Assembly (NCBI GenBank): GCA_963970005.1
Contig: CAXAMN010028916.1
Location: 39,075 to 103,074, forward strand
Origin: Durusdinium trenchii
Lineage: Eukaryota > Sar > Dinophyceae > Suessiales > Symbiodiniaceae
Direction of reading: 5' to 3'
Length of the DNA stretch: 64,000 nucleotides
Shown: in pieces, positions 46,250 through 54,717 of the stretch
How the letters are laid out: every line of letters starts with the position of its first letter
Numbering within the stretch: position 1 is the stretch's first letter
Made by a program: the position numbers and the translations under genes
The notes under the pieces: generated by a model
Database searches by the model: none
What the model saw: only the letters and a program-made list of their open reading frames with translations
Told to the model about the DNA's origin: nothing

Positions 46250-47099
46250 GTGTTCGAGCTTGCAAGACTAGTGATCAAACTCAGCTCCTCAGCCACTCGT
46301 GACTCATGACTTGGTGATATCGCTTTCCACTAGACCAGCTCCGACTCAAGACGTCATTGGGAGGCTTCAACGAAACACAGCGAGATGGCACGCCATCACG
46401 CAAGTGCTCTTTCCCAAGCACGATCAGGGAGAGAGGAATCTGTGGCTCGGGGGAAAGTTTGCAGGGGCATGTGCTCGGTTGCAACTTTGCTGTTGCCACC
46501 ACTAGTACCCGAAAGGTTCGTTTGCTCCTGTTAACTGCGCTTGTTGTTACTTGATGTGGTGGTGGCTTTGAGTCACACTATTTGGGCCTGCAAGCAGCTT
46601 CCAAGGAAAACGAGACCAACCGTTCAGAAGGCTACAAAAACTGAAAAGCGAGCGAAGACTATGCAAGTGAGCAGGAAGGTGGTGAGGTTGATTTGCACCA
46701 GTTCGCTGGTCTAATTATTCTAATTCCCCACGAGAAAGCCATGCAAGGGATACATAAACGACGTGCCATTTGGGCTTTTCAGGTGATTCGACCTTTGTCG
46801 TTACTATCGATCAACACCTCACGGCCCACGACGCGCTGGTTGAACAAATGCAGGCAGGTGGCTTCTGCCAGCAAATCTTTCCGTTTGACGGTGGAAGGGT
46901 CAGATTTTGTGTCGCTCGCATCCTGCACGGCATTTGTGCCGCTCGGCTTCCACACACCAAGTTCGACAAGGTTCAAGTTCTGCCAGCCAAAAGACAACTC
47001 AGCCGAATGCTGAAATCATTTGCCTCTGCCTACATACAAATTACAAGGGGAAAAACATCTTGTATAACTGATGCTCATACTACAACTCTCACACACCCA
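46250..47099. other. No recognisable gene
   Basis: No conserved motif was found on either strand. Confidence 0.4.
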
Positions 47100-47140
47100 A
47101 AAATCTTATACAGTATCATTTCGGAATACGCTTCCTCAAT

Positions 47141-47530
47141 TCTACACCGGCTCTCCCACTCGAGCCTGGTCTTGTTGCACCTCAAGCCCCTGATCAGCTG
47201 TCTCCTCATCAGCTGTCTCCTCAGGCTGACCCTCACGAGCATCATCCAGCGGAGGCTTTTTCGCAGCAGCACCAAGCCGCTGGGCCTTACGTCATTCCTA
47301 GCATACGTGCTTCTTACGATCTTGGATTAAACCTTGAGCCATGCGATCCGTCCCCATGTCGATTTCACAACCAACTTCTACGCGGGGAAGCTGCCTCAAG
47401 GCTCTCATCTTGGACGGCCTCATCCTCTCCAGCATTGTCCAGCAAAGGCTTTCCCATAGCTGCACCAAGCCCCGAGGCCTTGGGCAAAATGAGCTTCCAT
47501 TGGTCTTCTTGTTCGGTCAAAGACCCTAGT
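47141..47530 (-). CDS. Two related acidic exons of a hypothetical protein
   Basis: Minus-strand segment at about 47400-47520 encodes KLILPKASGLGAAMGKPLLD, followed by acidic residues. A second segment at 47141-47290 encodes KAQRLGAAAKKPPLDDAREG, then a Glu-rich tail ending GEPV and TAG at 47141. The two share the pattern KAxxLGAAxxKPxLDxAxE and about 50 bp of similar DNA (47239-47290 versus 47432-47484), so they look like duplicated exons. Function unknown. Confidence 0.4.
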
Positions 47531-47600
47531 TGCTAGTTGCCAACTTTGACGTTGCAAGAATCGAGAAAAGCATAAATCAACACTTGCAGGCACAGAGAGA

Positions 47601-47632
<32 letters not shown>

Positions 47633-48662
47633 AAAAAAAAAAAGGCAAGAGCAAGAGCAAGAGCCGGTGAGAGAGAAAAATAATGTGGTAGAGCCCATCT
47701 CAATGTCCACCACAGCTACCTCAAGAAGCTACATGACAATGGCCCTCTATCATCTCTATTGCCTTCATCTCCCGGCCTCTTGGCTTGCCTCGGCTGCCAA
47801 ATGGCCTCCCACATGCTCCTGGGCCTGCTGCAGGATGCGGAGGAAATGCTGGACAATCCTCGGTCTTCTTTGTCCAAACATTGGGCGGTTTAGCGCGTGG
47901 TTGGTGACAATAAAAAGGAGTATATAAAATAGATACAGAACGGTTAGGTTGCGCCAGGCATCTGCTCCACACATTTGGGCATCTTGACTTGGTTTTGCCG
48001 CATCGCGCGGACTGACTTGAGCATCTCCATCATGGACATGCGGCCTTCTGGAATCCCATGCGACTCCAGGATCTCTCCTTAGGGAAGGGTGGGAAAGAGT
48101 TGGATTTTAAAAAAGAAACCATGGTCACGGCCCCATGCCCACTCCTCTGTCCTTTATATTGGCAGCATCTGCCAAGGCTAAGTTGAGCTTTCTAGTGCTT
48201 GCCTAATTTAGACCTGAAACCATCCGCAAGAAAGGATCCGGAAATAGGCCATGGCCATGCCATGTTCCAAGCACTCTCGCCCTTCGTTTGGAGGACATCT
48301 AAAATCTCTCTATCTCTCTCTCTCTCTCTCTCTCCCTCTCTGTGTCAGGAAAGTCTGGCTACCGCGCCGCCATTTTCACAGGGAAGAATGAAGTTGCCTT
48401 CTTGAACAGCTGAGAAGGGTTGCATATACAGGGGTTGGCTGAACTTCTGCCTTGGGCCTTGTGCAGGTATGCACAACAATCTATGGAATGCTCGCGCAAA
48501 CCACCAAAATCCCAGCGGCCAACACGGTCGAACTTTACGAGCAACTCCGGGTGCTTCTGAGCCAAGCCAGCTTCACCTGATCCGATTTATATATATATAT
48601 ACATAGAAAGATAATCATATAGTCATGTCATGTCACGACTCATGACCTTGAACATGTTATGC
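47531..48662. other. No recognisable gene; GA, CT and TA microsatellites
   Basis: (GA)n/(A)n at 47599-47642, (CT)n at 48310-48336 and (TA)n at 48588-48602. No supported coding exon. The interval ends at the left edge of the YR retrotransposon. Confidence 0.45.
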
Positions 48663-48772
48663 GTGTTCTTATCAACGGTCTGGTAGGCTAGGGATAAGGA
48701 AGGCAATCGATCATTCTTGTTTGACATTCGGTCGAGTGTTGAATGATCATCAGCTCTTGCGCCTTGGCCATG

Positions 48773-48790
48773 TGGCATTGATCAATGCCA
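48773..48790. promoter_or_regulatory. 18-bp perfect palindrome in A1
   Basis: TGGCATTGATCAATGCCA is self-complementary over all 18 bp and overlaps the first four bases of the spliced-leader match. It recurs in A2 at 57971-57988. It could be a recombinase binding site or an RNA hairpin. Confidence 0.6.
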
Positions 48791-48802
48791 TTTTGGCTCA
48801 AG
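48787..48802 (+). other. Partial dinoflagellate spliced-leader sequence in A1
   Basis: GCCATTTTGGCTCAAG equals the last 16 nt of the 22-nt DinoSL (CCGTAGCC... to ...GCTCAAG). The preceding bases (ATCAAT) do not match the first SL bases. It is in the sense orientation of the element and upstream of the gag-like ORF. Confidence 0.75.
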
Positions 48803-48864
48803 GCTCGAGCTCTATCCTTGAATTCTCCTTCGGTCCCACGTTCGTGGGAAGGGCCTGGGCGTTC

Positions 48865-50562
48865 ATGGCGAGACGTTCTCATGGCGGGTCTGGAGGAGGA
48901 TGGAGCTCAGGGCAGGCCGCCGGTGGATATGGTCACACTGGCGGAAATGCAGCTCATAACCCATTCGAGGTCAAGCTGCCAAAGTTCCTCTATTGGCTCG
49001 AGATGAACGAGGACAACATGGAGGAGAACTCGGTGATCATGGTCGACGACCGAGATGCTCGCATGGTCTCCCCTTTTCAGGGTTGGCTGACCAAAGAGAT
49101 CATGAGCAATTCAGCGAGTTCAATCAACGTCCTGACAGAGCGTGACCAGGTCATGCCACCCAACTTGGGCTTTCACCTCACCTTGTTCGGCAACTACACG
49201 CTGGACGGAATCAAAGTCGTGGTGGTGGTGGCGCTCGACACCGAGACGGGGTGCATGAATGCGGGCTGGGATCAGCCCACGGCAGAAGCTCTGTCGCATC
49301 CGGCTTTTCAGCCATTTGCGTGGCCGCTGCTCAGGGATACCTCTGCATCCTACACGGACGTGAAGATCTACAATGGCAATGAGGTTCTTTTCCATTGGAT
49401 CTTTAGGGGGTATCGATCTGATACTGACCTGACTGTTCAGCAGCAGTTCGTGGACGAAGTCCTGGTTCGAGAAGCTAACCGGGGTAAACCCAGGCTCTCT
49501 GTGGTTGTGGCTTCGTTCATGGGCTGGCGGGTGACCGTGTTCTCTTTTGAATGCGGAGGCAGGGTCTACTCGGTTGGGCCGAATGGCGCGGTCGTGGCCA
49601 CAGACCATGCGCGCTCGCGCTTTGAGCTCAGAGTGTGTAGCAGGTCGTCTACGGATGCTTTGGGTAACGATGCTGATCGAGTGGAGTTCAGGTTCAGAGA
49701 TGCCAACAACCGCATGGATCTCAAGTGCCAACGGACATCCGTCCCCGGGACTTGGCTCACGGTATCCCACATCTCCGGGCCGGCTCTCATTCAGACGATC
49801 ACCAACGTGAGGAACTCCCGCGCTCGCGTGGAGGGCCCGGAGCACACTGAACAGTTCGGGCAGCTTGCCGCGGTCCATCAACATTGGTGGAACAATGCGG
49901 TCGCGAAGTCCACCCGAGACGTAGGCTGCTGGACGGACTTCATCGGGGATCTCGAGCAGGGCAACTTCCATATTACCTGCACGTCCAAGTTGTGGGTAGC
50001 CGCGCCGGAAGTGGTCAACAAGACCGCGCTCGCGGAGATGCAGCACACTGGCTCTGGAAGACTAGCGCCTGTGGGGCCGCCCTCGATCACCATGGGGGCG
50101 TGGTCCAACGCTGCTGAGGAGGCGTGTTCCGAAGCTCGCAATCGTGGCAGTGGATCTGGAGTCGTTTCGTCGTCAGCTCAGGCAGACTATGAGATGGCTC
50201 GGCGATCGCTGAACCAGAATGCTCCGGTCAACCTGTCTACAGGTCATGTGGAGGATGAGGCAAGAGATCAGGCTCGACTCGATCGGAGATATGCCCGATC
50301 GTCCGCCCAGATCACGCCGGCCGTTTTTGCAGCACAGATCTCAAGAAAGGTCTTCGTTGAGACGACGGCCACGATCGAGGAACTCCCACCTGGGGATCTC
50401 CCACTTCCACACCCGAAGACGCAGGAGGGACCCGTTCAGACCAAGTCGACACCTGCTCCTGTCCCTGAGTCGAAACCCGACCCTGCGTTCGAGTGGGGCG
50501 ATCGTCCCCAGACGCCACGGACAGATCCTACGGTCTTTAAACCGGCGTCAGCCGACACGTAA
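48865..50562 (+). CDS. Gag-like ORF1 of the YR retrotransposon
   Basis: 565 residues from the ATG at 48865 (MARRSHGGSGGG). The frame is open back into A1, but no upstream ATG exists in it. The N-terminal 30 residues are Gly/Ser-rich; the middle (about 30-380) is a mixed globular region with no motif I know; the C-terminal third is polar and ends in a Pro/Thr-rich tail (PAPVPESKPDPAFEWGDRPQ). By position (first ORF after the 5' repeat) and lack of enzymatic motifs it is probably the structural protein. No zinc knuckle is present; the zinc finger sits in the third ORF instead. Confidence 0.65.
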   Translation: MARRSHGGSGGGWSSGQAAGGYGHTGGNAAHNPFEVKLPKFLYWLEMNEDNMEENSVIMVDDRDARMVSPFQGWLTKEIMSNSASSINVLTERDQVMPPNLGFHLTLFGNYTLDGIKVVVVVALDTETGCMNAGWDQPTAEALSHPAFQPFAWPLLRDTSASYTDVKIYNGNEVLFHWIFRGYRSDTDLTVQQQFVDEVLVREANRGKPRLSVVVASFMGWRVTVFSFECGGRVYSVGPNGAVVATDHARSRFELRVCSRSSTDALGNDADRVEFRFRDANNRMDLKCQRTSVPGTWLTVSHISGPALIQTITNVRNSRARVEGPEHTEQFGQLAAVHQHWWNNAVAKSTRDVGCWTDFIGDLEQGNFHITCTSKLWVAAPEVVNKTALAEMQHTGSGRLAPVGPPSITMGAWSNAAEEACSEARNRGSGSGVVSSSAQADYEMARRSLNQNAPVNLSTGHVEDEARDQARLDRRYARSSAQITPAVFAAQISRKVFVETTATIEELPPGDLPLPHPKTQEGPVQTKSTPAPVPESKPDPAFEWGDRPQTPRTDPTVFKPASADT

Positions 50563-51231
50563 GATCTGTGACATCGTGGTTGAAGTTCTTTTTCCATTTT
50601 AAGTTGAGTCCATATGTTCTTCGGATCATTGACGATCCCATGTCGGCGGCGGCCCGCTGGAGTGACAAGGCTGATCAGCTTTTGGGGCGAGGTTGGGGGC
50701 TTTCGTGCTAGTGGGATGCGGTAGGTCACAGGTCTTACCCTTTCCACCACGAGGCCCCCTTTCGTTGCTCCCTTTCACTCTTTTGGGCGGTTGGTTTGAA
50801 CCGGCTTGGATCTTTCTACCCCGGTGGGTTGGTCAACCGTGTCCGTTTTTTTTTCGACCAGGCCGGATCGTCTGCGATCGATGGACTCGGTATCTTGTCG
50901 GCGGTCGGAGGTGTGGCGGCGGCAGTCAAGATCCCTGGCAGCTGCGGCGCCCTAGAGATCCTGGGGTGTTTGACGGGTTCGACTGACTCCGCATGTGGCG
51001 TTCGATCGATGCGGCGCGGGGGCAGCTCTTTTGTTTGTTTGATGTCCTGAATTGATCATGCAGGTCGCGCTCAATTTCTTTCATCGGTACGATCGTGCCG
51101 GGGCATGCAGATCGATTCGCAATCGTCTCACGATGTGATTTTCCGCTCGAGTGTCGATCGCGCCCAACCTTTGGTCACGCGCCGCCCAAGGCCCAGTCGC
51201 CGCCAAGATCCCTGGTGGCTCTGGGCGAGGC

Positions 51232-53025
51232 ATGGACCGTTCGATGGCTGCGTTCTTCGCGCTGCCGCTGTTCAGCGAGAGCTTTGCTCGTGCGCTGTGC
51301 AAGCTGGGTCTCGGCAAATGCGAGTTCTGGCTCGCTCTTGATGAGGGCGAGGAGGCTGACGAGCAGATCGCTCGGCTGGTCAGCGTCATGGATGGAGAGC
51401 AGTCTGATCGTGACGAGGTGCTCGCCAATTTGGATGCGGTGCAGATCCTGCACGGCATGGTGACGATGGCTCGTACTAAGGTCATGGCGGAGATCGCCAA
51501 TGATCTTGGCTACGGTGAGGCCGCGTGTTCAGATCCAGGACGTGCGGGCGGACCGGTGCCAAAGGCGGGGGCTCCAGATCCCGGGGTCCCGTCTTTCAAG
51601 AAGCCTAAAGTCACTGCTGCAAATGGTGAGGTCTCCTCCTTGAAGGACGAGGAGGAGAGAGAGAAGATCAAATGGGCTGCGAGGCTGAAACGGATCGCCG
51701 ACAAGGCGGGCTCCGCGGCTCAGATCAACTCATCCATGGGCGGTGATCTGTCGCCCGAGGAACAGTCTGAGATCAAAAGCCTGGTGTTTCGCTCTGGGGC
51801 GTTTAGGACTATCAGGCTGCATGTGCTTGCTTGGGAGCGCATGGAGAAGTGGGCTGTTGATCACGGCCTGTCGATTTACCCTCCGTCGACCCAGGTGGTC
51901 ACCAAGTATTTCCTGGCCCTGCAAGATAGCGGCTGCGGCCCGGCAGTTCTGCCAGGGCTGAGGCAAGCTATCCGGTGGATCTGCAAGAGGCTGGCCATGA
52001 CACCTCCTGATACGGGCGATCCGGCAATGGAGGCGATCGTCGCCAAGGTCTATGAAGAGCGAGGCAAGGAGCTCAAAGAGGCGGTGCCAGTGCCGCTCAA
52101 GGCGGTCGCTGCTCTGGAGTACCTCGTCAATGCTCTCATATTGGAGGGCAAGATCCCTGCTGCGATCTTTGTTTGGTGGATCCTGATTTTGATCTACGCG
52201 TCGCTTCGGTGGGACGATGGGCGACACGTGTCGCCGTCCTCCTTGGTGCTCACCGGGGATGCACTTGTGGGTCTGGTCTGGCAGACCAAGGTGGAGAGGA
52301 GGCGCAAGGGCACGCGGTTCGCCGTGCCGATGTGCAGCCTGGCCGGGGTCACTTGGTTAGAAGAGGGGTGGCACGCTTTTCAGCAGTTCAAGAACGATCG
52401 GGACTTTTTCATTTGGGACCTGGTCGATGAAGGCCAGTTCGATGTCGTGCCGATATCCTCCGAGAGAGGGCTCCCCTGGCTTCGATACTTTTTAGACCAG
52501 GCCTTGACGATCGCTCTCGAAGACCATGTCATCGACGCCGTCGACACTGATTTTGTGAGAGCTCAATGTGCGAAAGTGACGTGCCATTCGTTGCGCGTCA
52601 CCTTGCTAGACGCGGCGGTTCACGCGGGGGCTGACGACAAAGTCATCGGTCTTCAAGCTAATTGGAAAGATCCCAGCCAGTTAGTTTTGAAGTACGCTCG
52701 AAGTCGCAAGGAGCTCTCCGTCCGTATGGTTCAGGATCTGGCCACGGCTATTCGTGAAAGCTGGACACCTGATCAGGAGAGTTTCGAAGTTGAGGACGAG
52801 CCAGAGGTCGTGGCCCCGGCAGTTCGCGAATACGTGGCCAAAGCTACGATGCCGTCCAAAGCTCTTGTGGCTTCTGACTTCAAGTATCATATCATGGATA
52901 CAGTGATCAACGAGTCGCACACCTTGTGTGGGCGACTGAAGTTGTCGGACGTGGTCTCATTTGGGCCTGACGCTCCGGGCATGATCTGCCATCACTGTCA
53001 GACTAAGTTGAAATCTCTGCAGTGA
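51232..53025 (+). CDS. Tyrosine recombinase of the YR retrotransposon
   Basis: 597 residues from the ATG at 51232 (MDRSMAAFFALPLF). The first 150 residues are acidic and then charged. A SAM-like core-binding region follows (about 180-300, PSTQVVTKYFLALQDSGCGP). Catalytic residues are recognisable: Arg I in IYASLRWDDG at about 324, HxxR in CHSLRVTLLD at about 450, and the nucleophile Tyr in LVLKYARSR at about 487. The enzyme would integrate the element's circular DNA by site-specific recombination, explaining the lack of target duplication. It is separated from ORF1 by about 670 bp of GC-rich non-coding sequence. Its position upstream of RT is unusual. Confidence 0.85.
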   Translation: MDRSMAAFFALPLFSESFARALCKLGLGKCEFWLALDEGEEADEQIARLVSVMDGEQSDRDEVLANLDAVQILHGMVTMARTKVMAEIANDLGYGEAACSDPGRAGGPVPKAGAPDPGVPSFKKPKVTAANGEVSSLKDEEEREKIKWAARLKRIADKAGSAAQINSSMGGDLSPEEQSEIKSLVFRSGAFRTIRLHVLAWERMEKWAVDHGLSIYPPSTQVVTKYFLALQDSGCGPAVLPGLRQAIRWICKRLAMTPPDTGDPAMEAIVAKVYEERGKELKEAVPVPLKAVAALEYLVNALILEGKIPAAIFVWWILILIYASLRWDDGRHVSPSSLVLTGDALVGLVWQTKVERRRKGTRFAVPMCSLAGVTWLEEGWHAFQQFKNDRDFFIWDLVDEGQFDVVPISSERGLPWLRYFLDQALTIALEDHVIDAVDTDFVRAQCAKVTCHSLRVTLLDAAVHAGADDKVIGLQANWKDPSQLVLKYARSRKELSVRMVQDLATAIRESWTPDQESFEVEDEPEVVAPAVREYVAKATMPSKALVASDFKYHIMDTVINESHTLCGRLKLSDVVSFGPDAPGMICHHCQTKLKSLQ

Positions 53026-53355
53026 TCCCCTGCAGGAAAAGAGCGATCGATCCTTTGATTTGCAGTCGTTTTAGACATCTTCAGCTTGGTTTTTGAGATC
53101 ATGTATTCAATTCGCGCTTGAGTTCGGATTTTGTATTTGATTAGGTAGTATCTAATGCGGGCATTCACGATTTCCTTAGTTTGATTCTGATCTCTCTCTT
53201 GCCTTCACACCCGTGCCGTTCGTTGCTAGGATTGCGGTGATCGCAGTTCGGAACGTTCGGTCGGTCGGCGCTCGATCCGGCGCTGTGTGAGAGGTGAGAG
53301 AAAATTCTATGTTCGCCGCGCTAGATCCCAGCCGGCTCAAGCAGTGCTCACTGCG

Positions 53356-54624
53356 ATGGTGGATCGCACCACCTACACCGATGAAGCCCACACGCCGAAG
53401 CTTGCCTTGCGCCAGATCTTTGGGCGCCAAGGGCTCAAGAGTGAGCTCTGTGTGGCAGCGGCTGACGCGGGGCTTCTTTCCGTAGAAGTTTTCGCCATGC
53501 TCGGCGATACTGCTGCGGCGGCAAAGACTGCACTGAGGGCGATCGTGCCCGAGCACGCTCTTGGTGCTACAGGTGGCGAGCGTGAGCTGGGCGTGATGCA
53601 GCTCGCATCAGTGTGGCTGGCGTGCCAAGCTCTGCAGACGCAATTTGCTACTAGGCGCGCTCGCATGGAAGAAGATCCCAACAAGATCCCTGAAATGGCG
53701 CAGGAAGATCACGCTGAGTTCAGGGCCCGTTTCGTTCGTAGCCACCCCGATGTTATTTTGATCGACGCCAAGGAACCTCACAAGAAGTTCGTGGAAAAGC
53801 TCAATCGCGACTACTTGGTGAATGGCATGGTTCCTTTTTACACCATGGCGGAGGTCAGGACGCGGGCTGACAACATCGTTCAGAAAGCAGGGCTCTCGAA
53901 GAACGCAGAAGATCTGCTGACAGTGGCCAAGGCCGAGGAGCCTGATTCGGTCACGGATGTCAACACGCTCATGAACAGGATCCATGCATTTTTCATGGCG
54001 CTCGAGTACCTCAACATCTGCCAGTATTCCAGGGGGACGGGGCCGCTCAGATACATCCAAGAACTTGAGCAGTTCCGTACAGAGTGCCCCAGTCTTCCTT
54101 TCCTGCAGCTCGCAGACTCGCTGATCCGAAAGAAGGTCTACCGGCTGCAGGCAGAGCAACGTGAGGTCTACTCCACCTACCAGCTTGCTCTCCAAGAAGT
54201 GCTAACCAACCACAAGTATCTGTGGAATGATGCTCGCACTAAGGCTCAGCTGGCTCGGTCGGAGCACGCCAAGACAGTCGACACTACGGATACTTCCGAT
54301 CGAGTGCAGTATGACACGCCTGTCAAGCTCGCCAAGAAGAACAAGAAGAAGCGCAAGCTCGAACGCCTGCAGGAGCAGGTCAAGCAGCTCAAGACTGGGC
54401 ATGTCAAGCCGCGTTCGCAGGCATCAGCTGCAGCACCTTCCAAAGACAAACGGATCCCTGAATCCGAATGGAAGGCCATCTCCCAAGCAGCTCAGCACGT
54501 CAACGGCGCCAAGAGGTGCCATTACTTCAACTCATCCATGGGATGCACGCTCGGGGACAAGTGCAGGTTTAAGCACCTGTGCATGCAGTGTGGCTCGTCG
54601 CACCCCATGGTGGGGAACCACTGA
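53356..54624 (+). CDS. CCCH zinc-finger protein (second gag-like ORF)
   Basis: 422 residues from the ATG at 53356 (MVDRTTYTDEAHTPK); the frame is open upstream to 53287 but only from a GTG. A mostly helical region of about 300 residues is followed by a Lys-rich stretch (LAKKNKKKRKLERLQEQVK) and a C-terminal CCCH finger of exact CX8CX5CX3H spacing (CHYFNSSMGCTLGDKCRFKH, about residue 388). A short second Cys/His cluster follows (LCMQCGSSHPMVGNH). Such fingers bind single-stranded RNA, so a nucleocapsid role is likely. The stop at 54622-54624 is the only barrier to the next ORF, which is in the same frame. Confidence 0.75.
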   Translation: MVDRTTYTDEAHTPKLALRQIFGRQGLKSELCVAAADAGLLSVEVFAMLGDTAAAAKTALRAIVPEHALGATGGERELGVMQLASVWLACQALQTQFATRRARMEEDPNKIPEMAQEDHAEFRARFVRSHPDVILIDAKEPHKKFVEKLNRDYLVNGMVPFYTMAEVRTRADNIVQKAGLSKNAEDLLTVAKAEEPDSVTDVNTLMNRIHAFFMALEYLNICQYSRGTGPLRYIQELEQFRTECPSLPFLQLADSLIRKKVYRLQAEQREVYSTYQLALQEVLTNHKYLWNDARTKAQLARSEHAKTVDTTDTSDRVQYDTPVKLAKKNKKKRKLERLQEQVKQLKTGHVKPRSQASAAAPSKDKRIPESEWKAISQAAQHVNGAKRCHYFNSSMGCTLGDKCRFKHLCMQCGSSHPMVGNH

Positions 54625-54717
54625 AATGACATTTCGTCTCCGGCTCCGGAGGCAGCTGCGGCAAATGAAGCGGAGGTTCAACCCTCAGCTGAGACGTCGC
54701 AGCCATTCTGGGGTTCT
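54622..54717 (+). other. Single in-frame TGA and open linker joining the last two ORFs
   Basis: The CCCH ORF ends CAC TGA AAT. From the next codon the same frame is open for 31 codons (NDISSPAPEAAAANEAEVQP...) up to the ATG at 54718. The distance from the first ORF to this ATG is a multiple of three. Confidence 0.85.

Larger units (their letters stand above)
48663..48828 (+). repeat. A1 terminal repeat
   Basis: 166 bp from GTGTTCTTATCAACGG to GAATTCTCC. It differs from A2 at one site (GATCATTC versus GATCGTTC). It contains an 18-bp perfect palindrome and the spliced-leader match. Confidence 0.9.

Noticed and set aside
47333..47341. TGGCTCAAG on the minus strand, end of DinoSL
   Set aside because: Nine bases only, expected by chance in a window of this size.
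49120..50046. 308-codon minus-strand frame
   Set aside because: Antisense shadow of the gag-like ORF of the YR element.
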